Assembly (NCBI GenBank): GCA_014549065.1
Contig: JACDOX010000084.1
Location: forward strand, 2,285,533 to 2,349,532
DNA: 64,000 nt
Direction of reading: 5' to 3'
Origin: Cardinalis cardinalis
Taxonomy: Eukaryota > Chordata > Aves > Passeriformes > Cardinalidae
Position numbers and translations under genes: made by a program. The notes under the pieces are model-generated. The model was not told the origin of the DNA. It saw nothing but the letters and a program-made list of their open reading frames with translations, and made no database searches. Below are positions 14,081-26,126 of the stretch, in pieces (position 1 is the first letter of the stretch; every line of letters starts with the position of its first letter).

Positions 14081-14104
14081 ATCTCATGCTTTTAAGCATG
14101 AGAT
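14081..14104. repeat. Near-perfect palindrome, 11-bp arms with 2-base spacer
   Basis: ATCTCATGCTT and AAGCATGAGAT flank TT. The element stands alone in unique sequence. It contains two GCATG-type cores in opposite orientation. Function unknown. Confidence 0.8.
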
Positions 14105-17100
14105 ATGGAAAACACAGAAGACACCAATGGAACTGAAGAAAGACACAGAGCAGGCATTTCAGATGATGGCAGCACTGTCAGCCTCAACATCTAACAAAAC
14201 ACTGTATTACTGTCCACTTCAGGGAACAGGAAAAATAAAAATCAAGAGCAATTTTCTTCTACAACCTGTTTAGAAGCAAGTATGTTTCCAGGCCAGAAAG
14301 CACCAAGCAGATTTTAAGCCAAGTGTCAAGTGGCTGTTCTCATTTTATACAGCTAATGTAAAGTGACAAGCACCATTCATGAAAAATATTAGAGATTTTC
14401 AAAAGCCTGTGATAGCAATTGTGCTGTCAAACAGTCCAGTTGTTTGCTACCATAACTGGAACAAGACCAGAATGTATAATATCCCTGTTATTATTAATAC
14501 TGGTCATCTTTGGGGTGCAGCAAAATTAGCCCAGTGAGCAACTGAGAAGTTTCACAGACAAAAGGCATATTTGGGTGACTTTCACTTCATTTCCCAAGTA
14601 GAATAAACAGATCAGTTATTAGCAGACATAGCAATACATGTTGGTCACTTTATTGAGAGTGAAGCCAAAACCCATGCCTATTAATTTTTTTCAAATCAGC
14701 TCCACAGCAGATAAAGAAATATTTTTACATTTGTATCATCTTATCTTCAAGGAAACAGACCATATGATGATGAATAAACCCTCCTGCAATTCAAGCAATG
14801 CAAACCAAGGTCAGAAAGAGGCTTTGATAAACTTCTAAAAATTTAGGGAGGGGGATAAAAGTAGAAGCATGAATCAAAATTGATGCTAAATAACAAATTT
14901 TTTGTCNTGCTGTTAGATCTGTTCTCCCTGCCAATGCAAAGTCACGCAACTCTACAACTGCATTCAATAAAAGATGAAATTAAAAACCTCATGGGAGAAG
15001 TCCAGAGTCCCTTGGATAGAAAAGGTGTCAGGTATCACAGGCTGAGCACACGACCATAAAATGTTAAAGCCTACCAAGGAGGAAGTGACAGATGACATTT
15101 GTTCATGCTTTAAGAATNTCAAGTGATAACCTGAAGTATGAATGCAAGTGCAAAGGAGAGCCAGAACAATAACAGAATGAAAGGTACCTCCTCAGTTAAT
15201 TGACAAAGAGAAAATTATGGGGCTGTGATACTGGGGCTGTGTTTGGTCTCCTGACTGGCCCACAGGTGCAAAAGTAGAAACAACTTATATCCAAATCTTC
15301 AAAATACCTCAAATGAGGACATTGACACGCAGGCATCAGACGGCTCAGAGTTACAATAAAAATAATAGTTTACCTTACCACTAAAAATAATCTACCTACC
15401 CACTGTAGTGGATCTAGGCTTCCCTTTAGTGCTTCCNTTACTGAACATAAGATAGAGCAGTTGAGCAGAATAAGAATTCTTCAGTAATGTTTGCCTCTCA
15501 ATGCCAAAAAGAACTGCCAAAAAGTATTAAGGTGCTGCCACAGAAGGAGCCATCTACTATTTCTCTGTCATAGTCAGAAGGCTGCTCCAGTCAAGTCCAG
15601 CACAGCATCACAGTTTTGCTTAGGGGAGAGAAACAGAGCATANTTTGGGATGATTCACTGGCANCAGGCAACACAATGGAATTTTCAANTAAAAAAATTA
15701 AAGAGGGGAGACTACAGACCCAAGAGAGTTTGCAGTTAAGGACAGTAACCGTTTATTTAATATGCAACACATGATAACAGAAACGTAAATCAGCCTCAAT
15801 GTATCCATTCCCTTGAATAAATTATGGAGCCAAACTACTCTCAGACAAGCAAAGCAGGTAACAGAACAGATCAGCTTTATAGACAGATTCAGCATTTTAA
15901 AGTATTGGACTACTAAAGCACAACTTTGCATAAATAGGATTATATTATCAACTAAATCCCAAGCCACCAATTAACTGCAGGAGCACTTACCCTCTTATTT
16001 TCTAAGGCAGGATAGATTTTGTGCAAATAGTGCACCTTTAGAGGGGGCAAAAAGACTTTCTGTGAGATTGCGTTCTGTCAAAGTACTGTAAGGAGCTAAT
16101 CTACTTTGGAACTCGGGTTGTCACTGCATANGTTGTACACAAACCCAGTCTGTTTTGGAGAGGAGCTTTCCCTTCATTCCTAGGAACAAATGCAGTTATG
16201 AATTTGGGCAGCACAAGCTAATCCACAATGTTTTGCCAATACTGCCCACCGATCCATCCTGCTGGGCAGACAACACGTGGAAGGGAAGAGCCCATATCAG
16301 AAGTGTCTGGGACCTGACTGCAGAGAGTTGCCAGCAGGACTGCAGGCAGACACAACGTACTGTGTGAAGAGGAAGTTTATCACATCCTATGAAAGGCAAG
16401 ATAGGTTGAAACATTTCCTAGGTATTTGAGTTTTGTTTTCCCAAAGGAACTGCTGTATGCAGAATCTGTTATAAACAGAGTGCTAAGGCTTTTCCATAGC
16501 TCAGGAGAAAGAAAAACATGTAAACACTACAAGAAGTCAAGACACAAATACAAGCCAATAGAAACATCATGTTTCCCATTGTCTACGTTTCCTATCAGCA
16601 ACAGGAATGACTTTCATTATGCATCATCATAAATTATAATATTAACAAATGAATATTTCAGGAGTCACTACTGATACTTTTTTTAAAGTTCTTGAATTTC
16701 TTGTGCTGTTAATCTTAATAGAGCTANGCAAGAAGAAATTCTTCTGCTACAAAAAAAATTTAAGGATCTCTTTTTCGCTTCATCCAGAGAAACCCCAAAC
16801 CAATTGAAAATTCTTATGAAAATCTAGAGAAGCATTCTCCCACAATTTAACCAGTTACACCTTCACTGGAAATCCAAGATGCCATACTTCAAATCCCAGC
16901 ACAGGCTAAGTCCTGCCAGGAATGAGTGGCTCTCCTATAGACTAGGTGAGTGCACTAAGTACCAGCTTCTCTGCTATTCTCAAGTGAGCTGCTCTCAATT
17001 ATTCTACTGGAGTAACCTCATCTTGTATAACTAATTACACATTCACAGGCTAACTAGGCTGTTTTTCCAAGCCCACTGGTTATGGGACTTATCCTAAGTT

Positions 17101-17396
17101 GTGAAAGATCCAGATTCAATTAGTATTTTAATTACTTACATAAAGCAGAGCTGTTTTNACAGGAGAGACAGAAATTGTAACATCCCAAAAATTGCCTCAA
17201 GGTTAAAGACGTTCATATAGGACACAAGTGACAATTTCAAGTTCTCAACCTGAACTACATCCACAGGACTTAAATACGTGACNTTGTGTGTGTGCTCAGC
17301 CAGGGTAGGTGCTCCCATGTGGACGCCAGAAACTTTCTTTGTTGAGAAGTGCTAAATTTTNATGTTGAGAAACAATCCTAGATGCAGATATAACTA

Positions 17397-17438
17397 TAAA
17401 AATATACATATGGATATACACACATGTATATGTGTATG
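17397..17438. repeat. Degenerate alternating purine-pyrimidine tract
   Basis: A short low-complexity run of ATAC, ATAT and TGTG units, including 7-bp arms ATACACA / TGTGTAT. Similar but weaker AT/TGCATA-rich sequence recurs to about 17850. It is probably a decayed dinucleotide microsatellite. Confidence 0.6.
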
Positions 17439-19218
17439 AACAGTAGCATGCCCTAAATTCTTTTTTACTGTGGGAGGAAAAAGAAGAATATTCATCTAAA
17501 TGGAAACAACAAATATCCCATTGGAGTGCTTGATNATTATTTCAGGCACAAAGGTCTCACCTACTGTGGATATTTTGCAGTTTAAATTATACAGGCCATG
17601 AAGACCATTCTTTTCATAAGGCAATGGAAGAGGAATCTGGGACTCCTATTCCATTAGTTCCTTGGTTTCTCAATAAATACTTGGTGTGGGGAAATGTAAA
17701 TTAATTTACCCAAAACATATGCATATATATGAAGCATGTGCATAAATAATAAGTTAATATATGCACATTATATATTGTGTTCTCAGCCTGTGGAAGTGTG
17801 TTACACTACATGGTTACTCAAGCTTATACTCCACATATAGTACATGCATATAATTCAAGGTACCCTACTCTTTCAATCTATGACCANCTTAACAGGTGAA
17901 ATAACTTTAACTGAGCAACCTTTTAGGCTGGAAATTTTCAGANCATGAATCTGATGCAACTTGCTTTTGAAATTTCGGAATTTTCCCTTAGAAACTTAAG
18001 AATCAAACATTTTGTTTCAAGTTTGTACTCTAAAGTATTGATATTCTGAACTTGATNTTTCATTGTTAATGTTTTATGTGAACATTTCTCATGGCTTGAG
18101 TGTTCCNGGGATGAAAACATTTATTGAAGCCTTGGCACTTCCCTAGAGGATGGGAGCTGTATTTGGCAACTTCAGTAATTTCTCAAAGGGGAATTACTTT
18201 GAACATCTTGTGTTGATTTAATTAGTTCTGTGGAGCTCAACATTTTGAGTCCAAACCTTTTTTTAAAAAATTGCCACTCCATGGCATTTATAGCTGCCTC
18301 TGTTCCTAAGGAATCTATAAATGGAAGTGGCATTGGTACTCATGACTCACATACGTTGGCAGCNCTGTGTGGGCAATTCAGCACACTGTGTTCCCATCCC
18401 AAGGCTGATCTACCTGGTTGGAACCTGCTTTCACTTCAACTCCTCTCCTGCTCTGTAAAACTAATATTTGCATCCTGTCTCACAACAAAATAAAGAAATG
18501 AAAGTAAAAAGGATTCAAATAAAACAGATTTGATACATAGAGATTATTAATACTTTATCTTNACAGAAACTCTGTACATATAATAANGAACATTTCCCTT
18601 ACTCCTAGTCCATGAAGTTCTGAGTTATCTGGTGTTGTCTTGACTTTTTTGGACTGATAGCCATAATACAAATTCAGAAACTACTTGTCTTATCTTTTCA
18701 ACAACTCAAAGTTTTTCATTCCTCTAATAGCATTTTTCAAATACTATTTTATTAAATAAAAAAAATATTTAATGTAGATTTTGATGCCCTCCTTTTAAAT
18801 TTCATTTCTGGTTCTCCAGTTCACCCTCTCTTTTCTAATAACACATCAAACAAGTAGCTTCATCAATATTTTTTGCTATTCTGCATTACCTGTCCCTTAT
18901 TCATGGGAAGTAATCCTGGACAAGTAAGACTCATTCAAAGTTCCTCAGAAGGGAAGACAGCTGTTTTGAATTGCTTTTATCTGGTGTGCATTTTTAATTA
19001 TTTGCCTGAGTAGTTCCTCATTCTGCAGTTGAAGCTACAGATGTCTGTATTTAACCCAGAGTAAGAAAGAAAGACACAACCATCATTATTTGGGTTCCAG
19101 AAATATTGATCTATGGTAAACAGTTCTCAGACACTTATCAGGTCCCTCCTTCCTGTGAAGCCCTCTCAGCAGTCACAGAGTAATTCCCATTCCTGTCTCA
19201 GTTTCTCTGTGGCCACAG

Positions 19219-19442
19219 ATTTGCTGTCATTTGCAATCAAATTAGTTCTGCTCAGCTCCTCGGCACCCACTCCTCCATCCCTGCGAAGGACCACAAGGAA
19301 AACNGTTTTACTGGAACATCAGCAGCACCTTTGCAAAAGACTCTTTGGGGGAGGGAGCTGTGAAGACCTCTCAGGGAAAACCCTCAAATACAGCCTGCCA
19401 AATAAAACATCTCCTCCCTGGCACACCAACGCAGACAAGTGG
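19219..19442 (+). other. Candidate exon-like open segment (speculative)
   Basis: A 224-base segment lies between a good acceptor (pyrimidine-rich tract ending CCACAG at 19218) and a good donor (GTGAGT from 19443). One frame is open throughout (2 bases, then 74 codons, ending at a codon boundary). It is more GC-rich than its surroundings, which by itself lengthens open frames; both minus-strand frames here are also long. I recognise no domain, and one N falls inside. It is probably chance and is listed so it can be tested. Confidence 0.14.
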
Positions 19443-21030
19443 GTGAGTACAGGGGAGACACATGAGACTGACTTCTGAGCAAAATGAGCAGACACCACCC
19501 ACCTTGAAGAACCTGGTTTGGGGTGANTGATGAACAGGGACTCCACACTGTGGCCATTTTGGGGTTTTTTGGCTAAAGAATTGTACGCTCAAGGAAAAAC
19601 AAATTAATCAAAACTTGTTAAAAGACAAATAAACTAGAAAGACTGAACAAAAATAGGATAAAAAAAATTCACTATTTCTCTCCAGTATAGGAAAAGCCTA
19701 ACAAGAACAGTGGAAAGAACACAAACCCACATTGTGCTATTGAAGGCTGTTGAGATGTCCCTGATAACAAGGGACAAAAGTATCTTCCTTGCAGAAGAGA
19801 TTTTCTCTAAGCATTACCAGGCCTGGAGCCTCATTTACTAACAATTTTGTACTGTCTCTTTTCTGAGTAAAGGAGATCCAGGTTTTCATAGGTGTTACTT
19901 TGACAGTAACTAAAAAAAAGCAAAAAAAGCTAAAAAAGCAAGTGTGGGAATCTTGCCCACTTTCATACTATTGCATTCTGGATTTTTTTTTCCTCTCAAT
20001 TACAGTCCCATTCAACAAATGAACTGGAACACAGCTAATTTGCAATGATTTAAAAATAATCAATCCTCCAACTTTATCCAGANGCTTGCAAACAAGTTAA
20101 CACAGTCAAATTCAACAAGGAATACAGATAATTACAAAGAAAGGAAGAAAACAAAACAAAAGAAATGCTAACAAATACAAAAAAAAAATCACCTATCACC
20201 AATGAGAGGAAATTGAAAAAGAGAGGGGTTGTGGCTTAATTGTCTCTCAAAAAATAAGAGACATCCTATTGAATGATGTTCCAACTGTTCCAGGAAAGCA
20301 ACTTGATATTTATTTCCAACTCTGAAGACCCAGACCCATCTTCAACTTCAAGGGAGCAAACTGAACCAGTGAAAGTGAAGTTCACTGTGAGCAAAAGCAC
20401 CAAATCTAGTAGGCTGCTTGCTCTGCCCCCTTCCACAGAGTCATGATGTGTGCAAGGCACCAGCTTTGGCTGTCAGGGTAAGTTGCTGAGACTCATAAGC
20501 TGGCTGGAGACAGGCTAAATAGTATATTCTGAACACACTGGGTATCAAGGACTGCCAAATGTATTTGATCCTGCTCCTAGTAATTCTCCAGCCTTTCCAG
20601 TAACCCTGTATTCTCTCATACGAACAGTTGCTAAATTATGGTCTCCCTCACTCCTTTCTTCATTCATCAAATCCACAGATGGACTTCATGAAGAAACAAT
20701 AAGTTTTTGTGCCAAAAAGGAAGAATGGCTATTAACTAGTATCTCTTCTAAACAGAGGAAAAAATAGGTTATTGTCAGGAAAATGAGTGTCAGGATGTTT
20801 GAAACACCCTTGCCCTTTCATTATAGATTTTCAGAAGTGGTCTGCTCTATGCTGACCAAATGAAAACATTGCCTTTGCTATGATACACACACCAGCTTCC
20901 AAGGACTGCTTATCTCCCATATTTTGTTGCACTAAAGCCTTTTGGTAAGAGGCTGAATTGGAGCAGATGGGCTGNGGGGAAGAGGAAAGGAAGGCAAGAA
21001 ATCTTTAAGCCCCAGACTAAACTGTGATAA
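19443..21030. other. Unique sequence, nothing recognised
   Basis: I recognise no gene or repeat here. It includes A-rich stretches around 19600-19680 and 20130-20190. Confidence 0.55.
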
Positions 21031-21139
21031 AGATTTCCATTCACGGTACAACAATATTTGCCTGAAGAAAGCAGTTTATTCAGCTGCTCAGGAAAAAGGC
21101 TTAGCTACTTTGTGATAATGAATTTTCTTAATGACACTG
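21031..21139 (+). other. Candidate exon-like open segment 1 of a speculative chain
   Basis: A plus-strand frame is open from 21031 (just after a TAA) to 21139, followed directly by a strong donor, GTAAGTCAG, from 21140. The last full codons read NFLNDT and leave one base (G). The 5' limit is uncertain because upstream AGs lack a convincing pyrimidine tract. The left-over base is compatible with the acceptor phase of the segment at 23267. No family recognised. Confidence 0.17.
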
Positions 21140-23266
21140 GTAAGTCAGAAATGACACATGCCATGGAGACGCCAAGAGGTTCTTTTAAAGGCTGTGCTCT
21201 AAGTCTTAGCATTTTTCTACTACTGATAATCAAAAAAAGACATTTAGGAGGAGGTCTCCTCCAGTTTTACAGATGACTCTGAATAAACCTAGGCTGTTTC
21301 TATGGAAAGGACTCTAGACTTCCTCAGAAAGCCCAAATTCAACTTGTTGCTCTGCCACAGACTCCCCTGCNAACCNTGACAGTTACTTGCATATGCTTAG
21401 NTGGGCCAATCCAAACATCCCTCTTCCTACAGATCTTCATGAAACAAACCACTGCAAGTCTTTGTTAATTAAAAGAAAATGAACTTCAGTCCTAATGGTT
21501 TGCCCAAAGAGGGCTCGACTGTGGCACCACTGTCAACAGCCTCTGTTCTAGGGGGGAAGAACTGAAGCATTTCGTCTTGAGTTCTGCTATTACAAAAACC
21601 TTTGGGAGTAACACCTCCATCAACATCTAAAAGTATTCTAGAACATGTAACAACACTAAGAGATCTTTCTCAGTANCAGCCTTCTTGCATTTCTTGTAAA
21701 CAGATTTGTCAGAGTTCAAGCAATANGATCCCAGACCAAATGGTAACTGCTTAGACCCTTCACCAGCTTAAAGGACTAGAAAAATTAAAGGTTTTGATGC
21801 AGTTGCTAGGACTAGTTCAGCTCTTGTGCATATTACATATTTAATTCAGCCAAATGAATCAATACATTTTTGGTATCCCTTCTCTTAAAAGCTGAAAAAG
21901 CATAAAAAGCAGCACAGAAACAGGTCTGCTGTGATTCAAGGCAAAATACAACAGGTACTGCAAACAGCATAGCATAACCATGTTATCATGGTTATGTGTG
22001 TCCCATCATGTGTTAGTGTGTCCCATCTCCACACTAAAAGCTTAGTACAACACAGCTTACAACACTAGTCACTCACTAGAATCCTCTTGTAAAAGTATGC
22101 TACTCAATAGGGCCTCAAAGTGTCTCCAGTATGTACTGCATAAACTGGCATATGATTCATGAGTCATCTGTGCCATACCCCCACAGATATTTGGGGGCTT
22201 TGGTTTGTTTTTTTTCCTTAAATATAATTCCTATATTACTCTAACTTTTTCTTAGACAAAATATACAAACAAAAAAGGGAAGGAAATGCTGAATGAAAAA
22301 CTGTGTACACTAAAAGCTTCAACAAGCAGGCCTGCTGCTGTTATAAGGTAGGGCTACAGCATTTTCTAGATTTGGGAGTGATGCTTCTTCTACGTGAGTT
22401 TATTTCAGCCCACTTTAACTAGCAAACACTGCCATGTGACCATCCCCTCCAAAGTGTCATTTTCCTGCCACAGGATTTCTGTACATGTTTTAATTGAAAC
22501 GTTTCAGCTCATTTATTATTTTTTCCAGAATATTTTTGTTTTCATATCTATGCCATAGTCTCCCTTTCTTCAAGCTGCAAAACAGCCCTATTTATCTTAT
22601 AACTGTGTTTTTGCTAAAGCATTCCAGATTCTAACTTCACAATATGTAAATGCACCNGAAAGAAATGGACATGGTCTTCATAGCATATAACAGTAACATG
22701 TAGTATGTTCAACCCCTCAAATATGTTGGAAGAAGATGAAAAAAACAACATATACCAATTAACTGAGCACCCTAAATTCCATTCAGTGTCACACTTCCAA
22801 AAGAAGTGTTTAGTGGCTGTGTAATTAAATGCAGTATCAGACCACATAGTCACAAATATTCAAAAAATCACAAGTTTGTCTTTTTAACCCTAACCTTTTG
22901 AAAGTTTTGGCTTAGAACAATAAAATTACTTCCTTCTGGAGCCTTTTTGTAATTCAAATGGAATTTGACAACATTTTACTTTGTCTTTTTTTATCTATGA
23001 GTTCATTCAAAGTTAATCCCACTGCAGTTTGAAAGCAGGGCCAGAATATCTCCATTTTTCTGGCACCATTTAAATTTGGGACAATTTTACCAACTATCAT
23101 TTTTTAAGGTGAATTCTTCCAGAATAGGTGAAAGCCTGTGACTCTTACTTACCTGGACTATGGGAGGAGCCAGGCTCTTACTTGATGTCTGCTCTGCATC
23201 AAGTGCTTCTCCATCCAGGTACTTTTGATAAACAATCCTGTATCTCTGTGCCTCCTTCCACTGCAG
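21140..23266. other. Unique sequence with a small hairpin and short repeats
   Basis: No gene or transposon recognised. If the exon chain were real, this would be an intron. It contains the inverted and direct repeat pair at 21973-22027. Confidence 0.5.
21973..22027. repeat. 10-bp hairpin followed by a 12-bp direct repeat
   Basis: CATAACCATG (21973-21982) and CATGGTTATG (21987-21996) form a perfect 10-bp inverted repeat around TTAT. GTGTGTCCCATC then occurs twice, at 21996-22007 and 22016-22027, a period of 20 bases. This looks like a small local duplication beside a hairpin. Confidence 0.8.
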
Positions 23267-23324
23267 GTCAAAACAAGCTGTTAAAACCTATCTGTGCCTG
23301 CATGAGCAGAATACTTGTCTCCTG
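23267..23324 (+). other. Candidate exon-like open segment 2 of a speculative chain
   Basis: A 58-base segment follows a strong acceptor (pyrimidine tract CTCTGTGCCTCCTTCCACTGCAG ending at 23266) and precedes a donor GTGAGA at 23325. In the frame compatible with the previous segment it reads KLLKPICACMSRILVS and leaves two bases (TG). A frame open in the neighbouring phase also exists, so openness alone is weak evidence. Product not recognised. Confidence 0.2.
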
Positions 23325-23444
23325 GTGAGACCTGTCTGCCCGTTCTCCCACAGCCAGGTGCCCTCATGGAGAGGTGGCTATGGCATGCACAAGCACTCTT
23401 TAAATATCTGCTCAGGGCAAACCTACTCAAGATTTCATTCTCAG

Positions 23445-23502
23445 TGTTGGTTNCTCTCTTTATCATTTAATTATGTTGGTTTATCTCTTTATCATTTAAT
23501 TA
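23445..23502. repeat. 29-bp tandem duplication
   Basis: Two adjacent copies, 23445-23473 and 23474-23502, begin TGTTGG and end CATTTAATTA. They differ at one base (C versus A at unit position 10) plus one N at unit position 9. The near identity indicates a recent or conserved local duplication. Confidence 0.9.
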
Positions 23503-23941
23503 AATCACCAATAATTGGATTTTGTAGACAAAGCTGAACAAAAATTACTATGAAAGGCCAGAGTTAAAAGACATTGAAGACATATTTCACAAACTGGGAG
23601 TCTGGCCATTAAAGTCTACCAACTCTTTCCTACCACGTCAGAGTTCTGTGAAGAAATATGTTACAAACGGCTTTTGGCTGCCTGCCGACGCCTCAGTCAT
23701 TCTGACATATGNACAGAGAGACAACAGCTGACTCAGTGTCAACACAACACATCCCTGATCCTCCAAGTCACTCTTAAATAGCAGCATTATTGGCCAGGCA
23801 GTTCATTTTACAGACTAAAAGTAGAAGGAAGACAAAAGCACACATTGGGTAGGTAAGTTCAGGCCAACAGAACTCTTCAAGAGAAGGGCTCATAGCAAAG
23901 CTCTCATTGGAATGAAACATGTCTTTTTTTTTTTTTCCCAG

Positions 23942-24026
23942 TACTCTTCTCAACGAACAGAGGGATTTACTGAGCATTCCCAAAAAACTGATATCACCCA
24001 TATGCAGNGCACTGGCTGTAACTCAG
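23942..24026 (+). other. Candidate exon-like open segment 3 of a speculative chain
   Basis: An 85-base segment has textbook splice context. A branch-point-like CTCAT (23903-23907) lies 35 bases before the acceptor AG, with no intervening AG, and a 13-T run then CCCAG ends at 23941. The donor is CAG|GTGGGT at 24027. In the chain frame the first base completes a codon and 28 codons follow, including TLLNEQRDLLSIPKKL, ending at a codon boundary. A second frame is open and the third has a stop. The helix-like composition suggests but does not prove coding. No family recognised. Confidence 0.24.
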
Positions 24027-25767
24027 GTGGGTACACAAGTTTTGCCTGTCTCTATGGTTGGGCATCTCAAGCAATATCGGGATGTTGCAGGAGCTGCCCT
24101 CATCTCAGCTGCTCTGCACTTCACAGGAATCAGCATCAAGATGCTGGAAACACAATTAACTGGTTAATCTTTCACCAGTTTACACACTTAAAAGGTATAA
24201 AATATACAAATTACAATGTTGCTAAAGTACTTCATAGAACAATTTTTGATGCATGTATTGAAGTGCGGTTCCTGTTAATTCGTATCTGTTTGCAGCTACT
24301 ACTTTGAGAAAATGCTTGAACTTCCCAGATCTTAAAATACAGAAAAAAAAATCCATCTTTATTTTGAGCAGATACATTGATCACTCCCAAAGGTTTTGAC
24401 AGCACTTTCATCATTATGAAGAAAGAATGTTGCACAGCTTAATTATGGCTTTTGAAATGTTTTGCCTTCCAAGAAATCACATAAAGCCTAACTATCATTA
24501 GGACAAATATTCCTAGACAAAGGAATAAAATAAAAACCAGAAGAGAAAACAAAACCAGTACACTTAAAATCCAGATTACATTACAACTTAAGCTCATTTT
24601 AAAAGAAAATATAAATACATGTAACATATGAGTTCCGTAGAAACTTGTTTTACATTGAGCTAGAAAGACTAAAACAAATTAAAATTTAGGAGCCAATTTA
24701 ATTCTGAGTTTAAGTCTACCAATTTCAATGGAGTTGCACCACNGTAAGATTTGTCTCAGAACATTAACTGAAGCATTGAAAAGTTGAGCTCACTTAGAAA
24801 TTTAAAATGCATGTTAATGTAATTCAAATTGAATATATTTGGAAGCCTGACTTCGTGAGACTTTCTGGAGAGTAAGGAAAACACTATGGTTTTCCTACTG
24901 CTGCCTGTGAAATGATTTTATTCTACATCAAGTTTCACTTGTATAAACACTATTTCTTGTTTCTACTTATGTAAGCAGAATCAGAATCTGGTTCCAAGTT
25001 TCTTGCCATCTGGTCTGAGACCTCCCAATCAGTTGGCTATTGCTCCCTGACAAAACTGAAATGAATGCAGTAAAAGGCCACTGGCATGCTAATTTGTGAA
25101 CTGAAACAGACTGCAGTGACAAAATTGAACTGCAACAAATGATAGCTAATGAGGCATTGTTCTTCACATCTTATGTGGCTTTGCTTCATCAAATACTTTC
25201 ACAGTCGGGACAGATGTTTAGTCAGGGTTTTGGGAAAACTGCACTTCCCTCAGTCTAAGCTAAGAAACAGATGAGTATCTTTTCCCAATGTAAGATATCT
25301 TAAGTTATGCTTCAGCTTATAAAATCACGTGAACTAAAACACACTCAATGTTGTAGAGCTCCTCACATAAATCAAAAAGATACATTTATTTCCGTGTTCC
25401 TCAATTATTCATTTACAGTACAGCTTATTGGTAAATGATCATCATTAGTAAAACAATTTCTAATTAAAAATTGTGATATTTTCCTACTGATGTCCTTCCG
25501 GTGACAAGTGCATATACTAAAGTAACCTACACCTAAATTCNTCCAATATAAAGCAGGAGCTGTAAGATTAAAAAAATCCTTAAAGAGCTGCTTTTATTCT
25601 CTTCTTTACAGGGGGGAAAAAGATATCTTTGTATTTCAAACATTTTTTCCTGAAAAGTACTTCAGTCAACTACCTAGCTCTCACTCATGGAAAGCACAAC
25701 TAGCTTATCCACTCCTCAATACCAATTTTTCTGCTCACTGTAGCTACCCTCATTTTCTCTTCTGCAG
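24027..25767. other. Unique sequence, nothing recognised
   Basis: No gene or repeat recognised. The minus strand at 24439-24597 has a 52-codon, strongly hydrophobic open frame, discussed under findings. The DNA there is A-rich on the plus strand, which favours such frames. Confidence 0.5.
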
Positions 25768-25808
25768 GCCAAAAAGATTATTGAAATATATTTGCTAAGT
25801 CTTTATAA
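25768..25808 (+). other. Candidate exon-like open segment 4 of a speculative chain
   Basis: A 41-base segment lies between a strong acceptor (CATTTTCTCTTCTGCAG ending at 25767) and a strong donor (GTAAGG at 25809). In phase with the previous segment it reads AKKIIEIYLLSLY and leaves two bases (AA). Very short exons are easily mimicked by chance. Product not recognised. Confidence 0.18.
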
Positions 25809-25903
25809 GTAAGGGCTTTTTACCAGCCATAGAAGAGCATACAAATAGAAAATAACTTTAANTCTCACAAAAGGAAATACTATTTGATGAATACTCCTTT
25901 TAG

Positions 25904-25931
25904 TGAAAATGAAGGTCCACTACTTATCCTG
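25904..25931 (+). other. Candidate micro-exon 5 of a speculative chain
   Basis: A 28-base segment lies between an acceptor (ACTCCTTTTAG ending at 25903) and a strong donor (GTAAGT at 25932). The first base would complete the previous codon, followed by nine codons (ENEGPLLIL), ending at a codon boundary. The implied preceding intron is 95 bases, short but not impossible for birds. Weakest link of the chain on size alone. Confidence 0.13.
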
Positions 25932-26126
25932 GTAAGTAGGAACTAGTTAGGATTGTTAGGCAGAACTGCTCCCCCAGCCAAACAGGTTCATTCAATGATC
26001 TCTAGTTTAAGCTACAATTTTACTGGACTGATCACAAAGTGAAAGATGCAACACCAAACCCTCCATGCCAAGAGAATTAAAGATTTATCAGGCAGGGAGA
26101 TCTCATTTTCCATTCTGACTCCCCAG

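Larger units (their letters stand above)
10746..19218. other. Unique sequence, no transposon or gene recognised
   Basis: AT-rich sequence with short inverted repeats (13303-13330, 14081-14104) and degenerate alternating AT/CA tracts (17397-17438 and more weakly to about 17850). All open frames are short and resemble nothing I recognise. Confidence 0.55.
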
